Notes: generated by a model not told the origin, from the sequence alone. DNA of 51,578 bases from Ferrovibrio sp. (GCF_029255545.1 NZ_JANLJJ010000032.1:1-51578); one strand, 5' to 3'. Positions 28,149 through 37,309 are shown, counted from the stretch's first letter. Translations and numbers: made by a program.

Positions 28149-29456
28149 ATGTCTGCCCCGTCCTTCATCGATCGCCTCAGCGCCGCTCATCAGTCAGCGG
28201 CCGCTAGCCTGCCCGGGGCTGCCCAGCCCGAGGTGACGGCGCGCCGCCAGGCCGCGCTGGACAGCTTCCGTCGCCATGGCCTGCCGACCGCGCGGCTGGA
28301 GGCTTGGAAATTCACCAGCCTGACCGGGCTGGAGCGGCAGGTGCCGCCGCAGCCCGCCAATGAAGGCAGCGTCGATCCTGCGAGGGTGCAGGCGGCGACC
28401 CTGCCGGGTGACAGCTTCCGGCTGGTTTTCGTCAATGGCCGCTTCGATGCGGCGGCTTCAAAACTGGCTGGTCTGCCCAAAGGCGTGCGGCTGTTGCCGC
28501 TCAGCCAGGCCGGGCCGGAATTGCCGGCCGTGCTGGCCTCGGCGGGCGATGACCGCGCGACGTCTCTTGCGGAACTGAACGCGGCCTTCGCCAGCGACGG
28601 CCTGCTGTTGCAACTCGACGATGGGGTGGCGCTCGATCGCCCGGTTGAACTGGTCGCCTTCGGAGCACCGGCTTTGGTCAATCTGCGTCATCTGGTGCGG
28701 CTGGGTCACAAGGCGGAAGCCACGCTGGTGGAAAGCTACCGCGATGCCGGATCGGCGGAAACCGGCTGGAACAACATCGCGGCCGGCATCGAACTGGCCG
28801 AAGGGGCGAAGCTCACGCATATCCGTCTGCAGGGCGAATCCGCCGCCACCTACCACGCCGCGCTCGGCCGGGTATCGGTTGGCGCGCAGGCCCGTTATGC
28901 CCATGTTTCGGTGCAGGCCGGCGGCAGAGTGGCGCGCCACGAGCTGCAGGTCGAATTCGCTGGCCGCGATGCCGAGGTTGACATTCAGGGTCTGGTGCTG
29001 GCCCGCGGCAGCAGCCATGTCGACCATACCCTGCGGCTGCATCACGCCGTGCCGGATTGCCGCAGCAACCAGCTGTTCAAGCATGTGGTCGACGACCAGG
29101 GCCATGCGGTATTTCAGGGCGGCATCCGTGTTGCCCCGCATGCCCAGAAAACCGACGCCCAGCAGCTTAGCCGCACCCTGCTGCTGGCCGACCGCGCGCA
29201 GATTGACACCAAGCCCGAGTTGGAAATCCTGGCCGACGACGTGAAATGCAGCCACGGCGCCTCAATCGGCGATGTGGATGCGCAGCAGCTGTTCTACATG
29301 CAGGCCCGCGGCATCAGTGTCGCCGAGGCCCGTCGCCTGCTGCTCAGCGGTTTCGCCTATGAGGTCGTTTCGGCGGTGCCGGAAGGCGCGCTGCGCGACC
29401 ATGTCGAGGCCTTCGTCGAGGCCTGGCTGGTCCAGGAGAAGGACGGGCAGGCATGA
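28149..29456 (+). CDS. sufD: Fe-S cluster assembly protein SufD
   Basis: A 435-residue partner of SufB in the scaffold. It has the variable N-terminal helical region (RRHGLPTARLEAWKFTSLTGLE) and the conserved beta-helix core with SSHVDHTLRLHHAVPDCRSNQLFKHVVDD (29008-29095) and the C-terminal KCSHGASIGDVDAQQLFYMQARGI. The frame is open from 28029 inside sufC, but the ATG at 28149, with GAGGGA upstream, is the start. Its stop overlaps the sufS start (ATGA). Confidence 0.95.
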   Translation: MSAPSFIDRLSAAHQSAAASLPGAAQPEVTARRQAALDSFRRHGLPTARLEAWKFTSLTGLERQVPPQPANEGSVDPARVQAATLPGDSFRLVFVNGRFDAAASKLAGLPKGVRLLPLSQAGPELPAVLASAGDDRATSLAELNAAFASDGLLLQLDDGVALDRPVELVAFGAPALVNLRHLVRLGHKAEATLVESYRDAGSAETGWNNIAAGIELAEGAKLTHIRLQGESAATYHAALGRVSVGAQARYAHVSVQAGGRVARHELQVEFAGRDAEVDIQGLVLARGSSHVDHTLRLHHAVPDCRSNQLFKHVVDDQGHAVFQGGIRVAPHAQKTDAQQLSRTLLLADRAQIDTKPELEILADDVKCSHGASIGDVDAQQLFYMQARGISVAEARRLLLSGFAYEVVSAVPEGALRDHVEAFVEAWLVQEKDGQA

Positions 29457-30703
29457 CCGCGCTCGCCGCCATGAAGCCCGCCGCCGGTTTCGACATCGAG
29501 CGTATCCGCGCCGATTTCCCGATCCTGGCCGAGAAGGTCTACGGCAAGCCGCTGGTCTTCCTCGACAGCGGCGCCAGCGCGCAGAAACCGCGCGCGGTGA
29601 TCAACGCGATGACGCATATGTTGGAGCACAGCTATGCCAACGTGCATCGTGGCATCTATCATCTCAGCCAAACGTCCACCGATGCCTTCGAGAAGGCGCG
29701 CAACACCGTGGCGCGCTTCATCGGCACGCCCGACAGCCGCGAAATCATCTTCACCCGCAACGCCACCGAGGCGATCAACCTGGTGGCCTATAGCTGGGGC
29801 CAAGCCTTCCTGAAGGCCGGCGACGAGATTCTGATCTCGCATATGGAGCACCACGCCAATATCGTGCCGTGGCAGCTGCTGCGCGACCGTATCGGCATTG
29901 TGCTGAAGGTGGCGCCGGTGAACGATGCCGGCGAGCTGATCTGGGACGAATTCGTGAAGCTGATCGGCCCGAAGACGAAACTGGTGGCGATCACCCATGT
30001 CTCCAACACGCTCGGCACCATCGTGCCCGTGGCCGATGTGGTTCACGTGGCGCATGAGAAGGGCGTCAAGGTGCTGATCGACGGCAGCCAGGCCGTGCAG
30101 CATATGGCCGTCGACGTGAAGGCGCTGGATGTCGATTTCTATGCTTTCACCGGCCACAAGCTCTATGGCCCGACCGGCATCGGCGTGCTCTACGCCAAGG
30201 CCGCTTTGCTGGAGGCCATGCCGCCCTGGCAGGGCGGCGGCGACATGATCCTGTCGGTGACCTTCGAGAAGACCGAATACAACGACATCCCGCACAAGTT
30301 CGAAGCCGGCACGCCGGCTTTCGTCGAAGCCGTTGGTCTTGGGGCTGCCATCGATTATGTGCAGTCGATCGGCCTGGAGGCCATCGCCGCCCATGAGCAT
30401 GACCTGCTGGTCTATGCCACCGAGAAGCTGCAGGCGATCAACAGCCTGCGCATCATCGGCAATGCGAAGAAAAAGGCCGGAGTGATCTCCTTCGTGCTGG
30501 AGGGCATCCATCCCCATGATATTGGCACCATTCTCGACCGCGAGGGCATTGCCGTGCGTGTCGGCCAGCATTGCGCCCATCCACTGATGGAGCGGTTCGG
30601 CGTGCCGGCCACGGTGCGGGCCTCGTTCGGTCTGTACAATACCCGGGCGGAGGTGGATGCCCTCTGCGCCGGTCTGCAGCGCGTCAGGGAGATTTTCGGG
30701 TGA
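29453..30703 (+). CDS. sufS: Cysteine desulfurase SufS
   Basis: A 416-residue group II PLP-dependent desulfurase that mobilises sulfur from cysteine. The PLP lysine is in FTGHKLYGPTGIGVLY, the persulfide cysteine in VRVGQHCAHPLMERF, and the PLP-phosphate region in EIIFTRNATEAINLVA. The ATG overlaps the sufD stop and its own stop overlaps the next start (TGATG), so translation is coupled. No sufE or sufU gene is in the cluster, so its sulfur acceptor must be encoded elsewhere. Confidence 0.96.
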   Translation: MTALAAMKPAAGFDIERIRADFPILAEKVYGKPLVFLDSGASAQKPRAVINAMTHMLEHSYANVHRGIYHLSQTSTDAFEKARNTVARFIGTPDSREIIFTRNATEAINLVAYSWGQAFLKAGDEILISHMEHHANIVPWQLLRDRIGIVLKVAPVNDAGELIWDEFVKLIGPKTKLVAITHVSNTLGTIVPVADVVHVAHEKGVKVLIDGSQAVQHMAVDVKALDVDFYAFTGHKLYGPTGIGVLYAKAALLEAMPPWQGGGDMILSVTFEKTEYNDIPHKFEAGTPAFVEAVGLGAAIDYVQSIGLEAIAAHEHDLLVYATEKLQAINSLRIIGNAKKKAGVISFVLEGIHPHDIGTILDREGIAVRVGQHCAHPLMERFGVPATVRASFGLYNTRAEVDALCAGLQRVREIFG

Positions 30704-31047
30704 TGAGCGCGGAAGCCAAGAAGCAGGATGCCCCTGCCAGCCTGGAAGACCTGCGTGAGCAGGTGGTCGAGGCGGTGAAAACCGTCTACGACCCGGAAAT
30801 TCCGGTTAACATTTACGAACTCGGCCTTATATACAAGGTCGAGGTCAACGAGGCCCGCGACGTCCAGATCGAGATGACGCTGACCTCGCCGAATTGTCCG
30901 GCCGCCCAGTCGATGCCCAGCGAGGTGGAGCAGAAGGCCCGCTCCATCGACGGCGTCGGCGAGGTGACCGTGGATGTGGTGTGGGATCCGCCGTGGTCGC
31001 CGGAGCATATGTCCGAAGCCGCTCGGCTGGAACTCGGGATTATGTAA
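30703..31047 (+). CDS. sufT: SufT-like DUF59/MIP18-family Fe-S assembly factor
   Basis: A 114-residue protein of the DUF59 (MIP18) family involved in Fe-S cluster maturation and delivery. The domain reads VYDPEIPVNIYELGLIYKVEV, then LTSPNCPAAQSMPSEVE with the conserved cysteine, and VVWDPPWSPEHMSEAARLELG at the end. The start at 30703 overlaps the sufS stop; upstream frame to 30571 is inside sufS. Its place between sufS and sufA is typical for alphaproteobacterial suf operons. Confidence 0.93.
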   Translation: MSAEAKKQDAPASLEDLREQVVEAVKTVYDPEIPVNIYELGLIYKVEVNEARDVQIEMTLTSPNCPAAQSMPSEVEQKARSIDGVGEVTVDVVWDPPWSPEHMSEAARLELGIM

Positions 31048-31060
31048 GGAGCAGCCCGCG

Positions 31061-31432
31061 ATGGCGAGCACAGACATGGCAACGCCGCCGGCCCGTCCGG
31101 CCTTCAAGCCCGTCACCCTGACCGATGCGGCGGCCGAGCGCGTGCGCAGCCTGATCGCGCAGTCGGACAAGCCGGTGATCGGCCTGCGCATCGCGATCAA
31201 GACCAAGGGCTGCTCGGGCTTCGCCTACGATATCCAGTACGCCACCGAGAAGGAGAAATTCGACGAGGTGGTGGAAGACAAGGGCGTGACCGTCCTGATC
31301 GAGCCGAAGGCGCAGATGTATATCTTCGGCACCGAGATCGACTGGGTGGAAGACAAGCTGCAATCGGGCTTCGTGTTCCGCAATCCGAACGAGAAGGGCC
31401 GTTGCGGCTGCGGCGAGAGCTTCCACGTCTGA
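31061..31432 (+). CDS. sufA: A-type Fe-S carrier SufA
   Basis: A 123-residue HesB/IscA-family carrier that takes clusters from the scaffold to target proteins. The three ligand cysteines are present in TKGCSGFAY and GRCGCGESFHV. A ~15-residue Pro/Ala/Thr-rich extension precedes the domain. AAGGAG lies about 10 bases ahead of the ATG. It is the last gene of the operon and its stop is back to back with the stop of the next, convergent gene, leaving no room for a separate terminator. Confidence 0.93.
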   Translation: MASTDMATPPARPAFKPVTLTDAAAERVRSLIAQSDKPVIGLRIAIKTKGCSGFAYDIQYATEKEKFDEVVEDKGVTVLIEPKAQMYIFGTEIDWVEDKLQSGFVFRNPNEKGRCGCGESFHV

Positions 31433-33022
31433 TTACTTGAGACCTTCCCGGCGGCGATAGATCGTGTAGCGCCCCAGGTCGAGCGCCTTTTCATAATCCT
31501 CGAAGCGCTTGGCGAACAGCGGATTGCGCGAGAAATACTCCAGATAATCGAACGTGTCGCCCTGGCAGCGCGGAATGCCAGCGACATTGTCGATGACCAG
31601 AAGCGAGGGTTTCTTCTTGTAGAAATCCTCGGCCACGCTGCGGAAGACGAAGCCTTCGGCCGCGCTCATCGCCTCCGGCGGATTATACAGCGGCGCCAGC
31701 TCCTGGCAGCCGGCATAGGCACCCTGCACCATCCACATGCTCTCGAAGCGCATGGTCATGCGCATGTTCAAGTAATTCAGCATGGGGAAATGCGGATAGA
31801 TGCCCGGCGACAGCACCAGGATGCGGTCGTTGCGTTTTTCCTGTTTCACCGCATGCATCAGTCGGCGCAGGTCGGAATCGCCATATTCCAGCTGTTTGGA
31901 GAATGGCCGACTGTGCAGGCCTTCCTGGTAGAAGATCAGCAACATGAGAGCGGCGGCGAACAGCTTGGCCGGCCGGTTGTCGCCACGTTTCGGCCAGACC
32001 ACATGATCCATCACATGGGCAATGATCACGCCGGCCAGCAGCAGGGTGAAGGCCTGGGCGGGCAGGGCGTGGTAGGACCAGCCCTTGCCCTGGGCGTAGC
32101 CTGAAAGCAGGCCGCCGATGCCCGCCAGGCAGATCACCCGGGCCAGATGCGACCGCATGGCCAGGAAGGCGGCAACGGCCAGCAGCGGCAGGATGGCGGT
32201 TGGCGGGCCGAGGTTGGCGCTCAGGATCAGATCGAAGATGCTGTTCTGGCTCACCTCGCTGTAGAAGCTGCGGGCCAGCGGCAGCGCGACGGTGAAATAT
32301 TCCGGCGTCACGATGATGGCGAACAGGGCGTGGGCCACGCAGACCGCAAACACCGACCAGGGCGCCGGATCGGCCAGGCTGCGGCGCAGGGTCAACTGGC
32401 TGGCCACATAGAGTTCGACGAAGAGCGGAATGCCGAGGAAATACGGTTTCATCGCGAAACCAAAGCCGGCCATCAGGCCGGTGGCGATCTTGAGCCGGTT
32501 CGACAGCGTTTCGCCATCGGCGCGGCCGCTGGCTACCAGCAGATAAGGCATGGTCAGGACCAGCATGATGTGCTCCCGCTGGCTGAACATGTCGTTCGGA
32601 TAGACGATCAGCAGGAACAGCAGCAGCAGCGGCAGCAGGGCGTCCGCCGTGGCATGGGCAGGGTCGAGGCTGGCAGCCAGCACCCAGCGGCAGGTAACGA
32701 AGGACGCGGCGATGCCCAGGCCCAGCAGGGCGATCAGAACCGTGGTACCGGGCAGACCGGTGACGCTGGCGATCGCCTCGGGCAGCAGGTGCAGGACAAA
32801 AACCAGCGGCGTGTTCATGTCGATCGCATCGACATAAAGCTTGCCGCCACCCAGCCAGACTTTGGATATGTACAGCAGTACCGCCGTATCATGGTTGATC
32901 GGCGGGAAGAAATAACCGGCGATCCAGATCATGCTGACCGCCAGGACGAGCAGATGCAGCAGGCGCGGCCAATCCAGGCCGCGGCGCTTTATGGCCTCTG
33001 TCGTCGGGTAGGGCTGGTTCAT
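31433..33022 (-). CDS. Polytopic membrane protein, probable GT-C glycosyltransferase
   Basis: A 529-residue membrane protein with about ten hydrophobic segments followed by a soluble C-terminal domain of ~120 residues. After the first membrane segment comes FPPINHDTAVLLYISK, in which an Asp in the first periplasmic loop matches the layout of GT-C transferases using lipid-linked sugars (ArnT/PMT-like). DMNTPLVFVLHLLPEAIASV follows. I do not recognise a precise family. The start at 33022 (MNQPYPTTEA) is the best of several, without a clear ribosome site; the open frame runs to 33373. It is divergent from the methyltransferase-GT2-flippase operon, suggesting that it is the final transferase of that pathway. 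Confidence 0.65.
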   Translation of the reverse strand: MNQPYPTTEAIKRRGLDWPRLLHLLVLAVSMIWIAGYFFPPINHDTAVLLYISKVWLGGGKLYVDAIDMNTPLVFVLHLLPEAIASVTGLPGTTVLIALLGLGIAASFVTCRWVLAASLDPAHATADALLPLLLLFLLIVYPNDMFSQREHIMLVLTMPYLLVASGRADGETLSNRLKIATGLMAGFGFAMKPYFLGIPLFVELYVASQLTLRRSLADPAPWSVFAVCVAHALFAIIVTPEYFTVALPLARSFYSEVSQNSIFDLILSANLGPPTAILPLLAVAAFLAMRSHLARVICLAGIGGLLSGYAQGKGWSYHALPAQAFTLLLAGVIIAHVMDHVVWPKRGDNRPAKLFAAALMLLIFYQEGLHSRPFSKQLEYGDSDLRRLMHAVKQEKRNDRILVLSPGIYPHFPMLNYLNMRMTMRFESMWMVQGAYAGCQELAPLYNPPEAMSAAEGFVFRSVAEDFYKKKPSLLVIDNVAGIPRCQGDTFDYLEYFSRNPLFAKRFEDYEKALDLGRYTIYRRREGLK

Positions 33023-33122
33023 GATCGGCGGACGGGCGTAAATTCCAAGCTGGCGGATGCTAGGACTGACTTGGTAAATCATTCGCTTAACTATAAAGCA
33101 ATTGGAAAACCGGCAGGGGCGA

Positions 33123-33869
33123 ATGGAGCGGGCAGAATACCACCGGATGGCGACTCTGGAGGACAGCATGTGGTGGTATCGCGCCCTGCATGCCAGCCTG
33201 ATCGACCGTCTGGGGCCGTCCGGCGCGATGGGTGGCGTGGGGGCGGGGACGAGCCTGCTGGATGCCGGTTGCGGCACCGGCGGCCTGCTGGCGCGGCTGA
33301 AGGCCGCCCGACCTGATCTCAGCCTTGCCGGCCTGGAATTTGACGCCGAGGCTGCGGCAATCGCCGCCGCCAAGACCGGCCTGCCGGTCCAGACCGGGTC
33401 GGTGAACGCGCTGCCCTATCCCGACGCCAGTTTCGACGCCGTGGTCAGCGCCGACGTGCTGTGCCATGCCGGGGTGGATGAAGCGGCGGCGCTGGCCGGC
33501 TTCCGGCGCTGCCTGAAGCCCGGTGGACTGCTGCTGCTCAACCTGCCGGCCTATCAGTGGATGGCCTCGGCCCATGATCGCCATGTCCACAATGTCCGCC
33601 GTTACACGGCGGGCCGGGCGCGCCGCCTGCTGCTGGATGCCGGGTTTGGGGAGGTTGCCTGCGGCTATTGGAACAGCCTGCTGTTTCCGTTAATGCTGCT
33701 GCACCGGCTGATGGCCGGGCAGGACGAGGCCGCCAGCGATGTGCGGCCTTTCCCCGCCTGGCAGGAAAGCCTGTTCACCGCCGTCACCACTGCCGAACGC
33801 CGCCTGGCCCGTCTTGGGCTGCGGCTGCCCTTCGGCGGATCGGTCTGGGTCGAGGCCCGCAAGTCATGA
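33123..33869 (+). CDS. SAM-dependent class I methyltransferase
   Basis: A 248-residue methyltransferase. SAM motif I is LLDAGCGTGGLLARL, the acidic residue after beta-2 is in LAGLEFDAEA, and the later motifs are SFDAVVSADVLCHAGV and RRCLKPGGLLLLNLPAYQWM. The ~45 residues before motif I and the ~90 after it match small-molecule or glycan methyltransferases. ATG 33123 is preferred over TTG 33102; AGGGGCGA lies just upstream. Its stop overlaps the GT2 start (ATGA), so it acts in the same pathway, possibly methylating a sugar or a lipid-linked precursor. Confidence 0.82.
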   Translation: MERAEYHRMATLEDSMWWYRALHASLIDRLGPSGAMGGVGAGTSLLDAGCGTGGLLARLKAARPDLSLAGLEFDAEAAAIAAAKTGLPVQTGSVNALPYPDASFDAVVSADVLCHAGVDEAAALAGFRRCLKPGGLLLLNLPAYQWMASAHDRHVHNVRRYTAGRARRLLLDAGFGEVACGYWNSLLFPLMLLHRLMAGQDEAASDVRPFPAWQESLFTAVTTAERRLARLGLRLPFGGSVWVEARKS

Positions 33870-34858
33870 ACGAATCCACCGCCGCCGCTCCCGAAGCCCC
33901 TTCGCCGGCCTTTGCCCTGTCCATCGTCGTGCCGGTCTATAACGGCGCCGACAGCGTGCCGGTTCTGGTCGAGGCTTTGGCCAAACTCGAGGTGCCGGGC
34001 GGGCACGAGATCGTGCTGGTCAACGATTGCAGCCCCGATAACTCGCTGGAGGTCTGCCGCGAGCTCTGCCGCCGCAACAGCGTGGCGCTGACGGTGGTGA
34101 ATCTCGCCCGCAATTTCGGTGAGCATAATGCGGTGATGGCCGGCCTGGCCCATGCCCGCGGCGCCTATATCATCAACATGGACGACGACCTGCAGAACCC
34201 GCCCGAGGAAGTGGTGCGGCTGTGGCAGTATGCCAGGGATCACGATTACGACGTCGTCTACACCTACTATGCAGAAAAGCAGCATGCCGCCTGGCGCAAT
34301 CTGGGCAGCCGTTTCACCAACTGGTGCGCTGATCATCTGCTGGACAAGCCCAAGGGGCTGTACCTGTCCAGCTTCCGCTGCATGAGCGCCTTCACCGCCC
34401 GCAACATCCTGGCCCATACCGGGCCGTTCCCCTATGTGGACGGCCTGATCATGCAGGTGACGCAGAATATCGGCCGCCTGCAGGTGCAGCACCTGCCGCG
34501 CGCCGGCGGCAAGAGCAACTACACGATCCGCCGCCTGGTGCGGTTGTTCATGTCGATGTTCCTGAATTTCTCGGTGATGCCGCTGCGCATCGGCACGTTG
34601 ACCGGCTTTGTCATGGCCGGCCTGGGGCTGCTGGTTTTCCTCATCATTCTGGTCGAGGCGCTGTTTGGCCGCACGCCGCAGGGCTATGCCTCGGTGATGG
34701 CCGCCATCCTGCTGCTGGCTGGCGTGCAACTCATCATGCTGGGCCTGGTTGGCGAGTATCTCGGCCGACTGTTCCTGACCGTGAACAGGAAGCCGCAATT
34801 CATCGTCCGCGACGTTGAGCGCAACGCGCGGGCCAGCAACGGGAAGGCCGCGTCATGA
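33866..34858 (+). CDS. GT2 glycosyltransferase, ArnC/DPM-synthase-like
   Basis: A 330-residue transferase of the dolichyl- or undecaprenyl-phosphate sugar synthase type. The GT-A domain has LSIVVPVYNGADSVPVLVEAL, VLVNDCSPDNS and the metal motif INMDDDLQNPPEE. It is followed by two C-terminal membrane segments (GTLTGFVMAGLGLLVFLIIL; AAILLLAGVQLIMLGLVGEYLG). It should load an unidentified sugar onto undecaprenyl phosphate. Translation is coupled at both ends: the start overlaps the methyltransferase stop and the stop overlaps the flippase start. Confidence 0.88.
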   Translation: MNESTAAAPEAPSPAFALSIVVPVYNGADSVPVLVEALAKLEVPGGHEIVLVNDCSPDNSLEVCRELCRRNSVALTVVNLARNFGEHNAVMAGLAHARGAYIINMDDDLQNPPEEVVRLWQYARDHDYDVVYTYYAEKQHAAWRNLGSRFTNWCADHLLDKPKGLYLSSFRCMSAFTARNILAHTGPFPYVDGLIMQVTQNIGRLQVQHLPRAGGKSNYTIRRLVRLFMSMFLNFSVMPLRIGTLTGFVMAGLGLLVFLIILVEALFGRTPQGYASVMAAILLLAGVQLIMLGLVGEYLGRLFLTVNRKPQFIVRDVERNARASNGKAAS

Positions 34859-35190
34859 CCTGGTTCTATGTGGCCCTGGCCGTCGGCATTCTGCTGGGTG
34901 TGGCTGGCCAGATACTGCTCAAGGCCGGTGCCGGCGGTGAAACGCTGCTGCAGCAGTTCCTCTCGCCGCAATCGATCATCGGCCTGGCGCTCTATTTCGC
35001 CGCCGCTGTCTGCTACATGCTGGCGTTGCGTAAGATTCCGGTCTCGATCGCCTTTCCCAGCGTGTCGCTGTCCTATGTGCTGGTCGCCTTCCTGGGCTTC
35101 TGGCTCTACGGTGAGGCGCTCACGCCGGCCAAGCTGGGCGGCATCGCCCTGGTCTGCGCCGGCGTTTTCCTGATCACGCGGTCTGCCTGA
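34855..35190 (+). CDS. ArnE-like small multidrug-resistance-type flippase subunit
   Basis: A 111-residue protein with four membrane segments, including LLGVAGQILLKAG and the family-typical FPSVSLSYVLVAFLGFWLYGEALTPAKLGGIALVCAGVFLI. Such EamA/SMR-type proteins pair with ArnC-like transferases to flip undecaprenyl-phosphate sugars across the inner membrane. Only one subunit is encoded here, so it may work as a homodimer. Its start overlaps the GT2 stop. Confidence 0.85.
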   Translation: MTWFYVALAVGILLGVAGQILLKAGAGGETLLQQFLSPQSIIGLALYFAAAVCYMLALRKIPVSIAFPSVSLSYVLVAFLGFWLYGEALTPAKLGGIALVCAGVFLITRSA

Positions 35191-35199
35191 GTCCCGGCT

Positions 35200-36321
35200 T
35201 CAGCCCCAGACCTGCCGCACGGTCGCGATCACCGTATCCACGTCGGCATCGCTGAGCTGCGGATACAGCGGCAGGCTCAGCACGCTCTTGGCGGCTCGTT
35301 CAGTGCGCGGCAGGCCGCCGGGACCAAGCGCGACGCGACCTTTGTAGGCCGGCTGCAGATGCACCGGCACGGGGTAATGGATCAACGTGCCGACCCCGCG
35401 TTCCTTCAGCTTCGCTTGCAGCTCGTCGCGCCGCGCCCCGGCATCCACCACATAGAGATGATAGACCGGCGCGGCGCCGGGCCGCACGGCTGGCAGCGTC
35501 AGGCCATCGAGACCGGCCAGGCCGGCGCTGTAGCGCGCGGCAATCGCCTGGCGTCGCGCCGTATCGGCCTGCAGGTTGCCAAGCTTGACGCGCAGGATGG
35601 CGGCCTGCAGCGGGTCCAGCCGGCTGTTCATGCCGGCAATGCCGCTGATATAGCGTTCGCGCCAGCCATATTCGCGCAGGGCCCGCAGGGTCTCGGCCAG
35701 GGTATCGTCATCGGTGGTGATGATGCCGCCATCGCCGATGGCGCCCAGATTCTTGGTCGGATACAGGCTGTAGGCTGCAGCCTTGCCCCAGCGCCCGACC
35801 ATGCGGCCATCCAGCGTCGCGCCATGCGCCTGGGCATTGTCTTCCAGCAGGATCAGATCGTGTCGTTCGGCAATCGCGCTGATCTCGGTCATGGCGGCCG
35901 GCTGGCCATAGAGATGCACCGGGATCACGGCCCTGGGCTTCGGCGCCTGGGCCGGCCAGTCCTTCAGCACGGCCTCCAGGGCCGCCGGCGCCATGGTCCA
36001 GTATTCGTCGATATCCACCAGCACCGGCGTGGCGCCGGCCAGCTCGACGGCAGCCACCGTGGCCACGGCCGTATGCGACACGGTGATCACGGAATCGCCC
36101 GGGCCGATGCCCAGCCCGCGTAGCGCCACGATCAGGGCATCGGTGCCGCTGGCCACCGCGATGGCGTGCCGGCTGCCGGTATAGGCGGCGAATTCCTGCT
36201 CGAAAGCAGCGACTTCCTCGCCCTGGATATACCAGCCGGCCTCCAGCACGCGACGGATAGCGGCATCGATGGCGTCGCGCTGGGCCAGATAGGCGGCTTT
36301 GGGGTTGGTCTGCGGAATCAT
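35200..36321 (-). CDS. DegT/DnrJ/EryC1/StrS-family sugar aminotransferase
   Basis: A 373-residue PLP enzyme that aminates keto sugars on a nucleotide carrier. The PLP lysine is in LYPTKNLGAIGDGGIITTDD, and other family patterns are EAGWYIQGEEVAAFEQEFAAYTG near the N-terminus, VASGTDALIVALRGLGIGPGD and GMNSRLDPLQAAILRVKL. It looks closest to QdtB/FdtB or ArnB-like enzymes; the product sugar cannot be assigned. It lies 10 bases after the SDR gene in transcription order and is convergent with the flippase gene. Confidence 0.92.
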   Translation of the reverse strand: MIPQTNPKAAYLAQRDAIDAAIRRVLEAGWYIQGEEVAAFEQEFAAYTGSRHAIAVASGTDALIVALRGLGIGPGDSVITVSHTAVATVAAVELAGATPVLVDIDEYWTMAPAALEAVLKDWPAQAPKPRAVIPVHLYGQPAAMTEISAIAERHDLILLEDNAQAHGATLDGRMVGRWGKAAAYSLYPTKNLGAIGDGGIITTDDDTLAETLRALREYGWRERYISGIAGMNSRLDPLQAAILRVKLGNLQADTARRQAIAARYSAGLAGLDGLTLPAVRPGAAPVYHLYVVDAGARRDELQAKLKERGVGTLIHYPVPVHLQPAYKGRVALGPGGLPRTERAAKSVLSLPLYPQLSDADVDTVIATVRQVWG

Positions 36322-36331
36322 CGTGTGTCGC

Positions 36332-37309
36332 TCACAGGTAATGCGCCGCCTGGGCGCGATAGAAATCCAGGGTCTTGGCCAGGCCCTCGGCCAGGCTGTG
36401 GCGTGGCTGCCAGCCGGTCACCTCGCGGAAGGCGCTGTCATCGGCGACATAGTCGCCGATATCGATCTTTTTGCGGTCGGCCGGGAATTCGCGGCGGTCA
36501 TAACCACCGCTGCCGGCGGTACGCACCAGCAGTTCCGCCAGGTCCAGCAGGGTGATCGAGGGACAGCCGCCGATGTTGTAGACATGGCCGATGGTCGCAT
36601 CGGTCAGGGCCGCGGCCAGGAAGGCATCCACCATGTCCTCGACATAGGTGAAGTCGCGCCGCTGTTCGCCGCCCCAGACCTCGAAGCGGGTGTCCTGGAT
36701 GGCATGCTTGACCCAGATCCCTAAGAAGGTCTGTTTGGCGTCGCGGATGCGCATGCGGGGCCCGAACACGTTGGTCAGCCGCAGGGCCGTCGTCCGTTGC
36801 CCGTATACCCGCGCGAACAACATATGATAGGCCTCAGCGGCATATTTGTGGATGCCGTTGATGTCAGGCGGCGCGATTGGGTGCTTTTCGTCGACCGGCA
36901 GGTATTGCGGCGGGCCATAGAACTGGCGCGTCGAGCTGAATATCACCCGCGCCGCCGGGTTGATCCGCCGCAGCAATTCGAGGAAGCGCAGGTTGGCTTC
37001 CTGGTTCAGCCGCAGGTCTTCCAGCGGCTGCTGCATGGAATCCATATGCGAGGTCTGGCCCGCCAGGTTGAAGACGTAGGCGGCGGCGCCCAGCGCCGGC
37101 GCCACCACGGTCTCGGCGCCGATATCGGCCTCGATCAGGCTCACGGGTGGCGCCAGGCCGGACAGGTTGACCGGATTGGCGCCATACTGCGCCAGCATGC
37201 GGTCGATCACCGTGACCCTGGCGCCCAGGCCGGCTAGCCGGTGGACGAGGTTGGAGCCGATAAATCCCATACCGCCGGTCACGACGACCGGTACGCCCTG
37301 CCAGGTCAT
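36332..37309 (-). CDS. NAD-dependent epimerase/dehydratase (extended SDR)
   Basis: A 325-residue nucleotide-sugar enzyme. The Rossmann motif is TGGMGFIGSN (residues 11-20), NLAGQTSHMDSM is the sugar-loop region, and FSSTRQFYGPP carries the catalytic Ser/Thr. The position of the usual YxxxK motif reads N151-GIH-K155 with a Tyr right after, so the catalytic Tyr is not in its canonical slot. That occurs in a subset of SDR epimerase/dehydratases as I recall, but may alter chemistry. FGPRMRIRDAKQTFLGIWVKHA and VWGGEQRRDFTYVEDMVDAF follow. It supplies sugar substrate to the adjacent DegT enzyme. Confidence 0.88.
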   Translation of the reverse strand: MTWQGVPVVVTGGMGFIGSNLVHRLAGLGARVTVIDRMLAQYGANPVNLSGLAPPVSLIEADIGAETVVAPALGAAAYVFNLAGQTSHMDSMQQPLEDLRLNQEANLRFLELLRRINPAARVIFSSTRQFYGPPQYLPVDEKHPIAPPDINGIHKYAAEAYHMLFARVYGQRTTALRLTNVFGPRMRIRDAKQTFLGIWVKHAIQDTRFEVWGGEQRRDFTYVEDMVDAFLAAALTDATIGHVYNIGGCPSITLLDLAELLVRTAGSGGYDRREFPADRKKIDIGDYVADDSAFREVTGWQPRHSLAEGLAKTLDFYRAQAAHYL

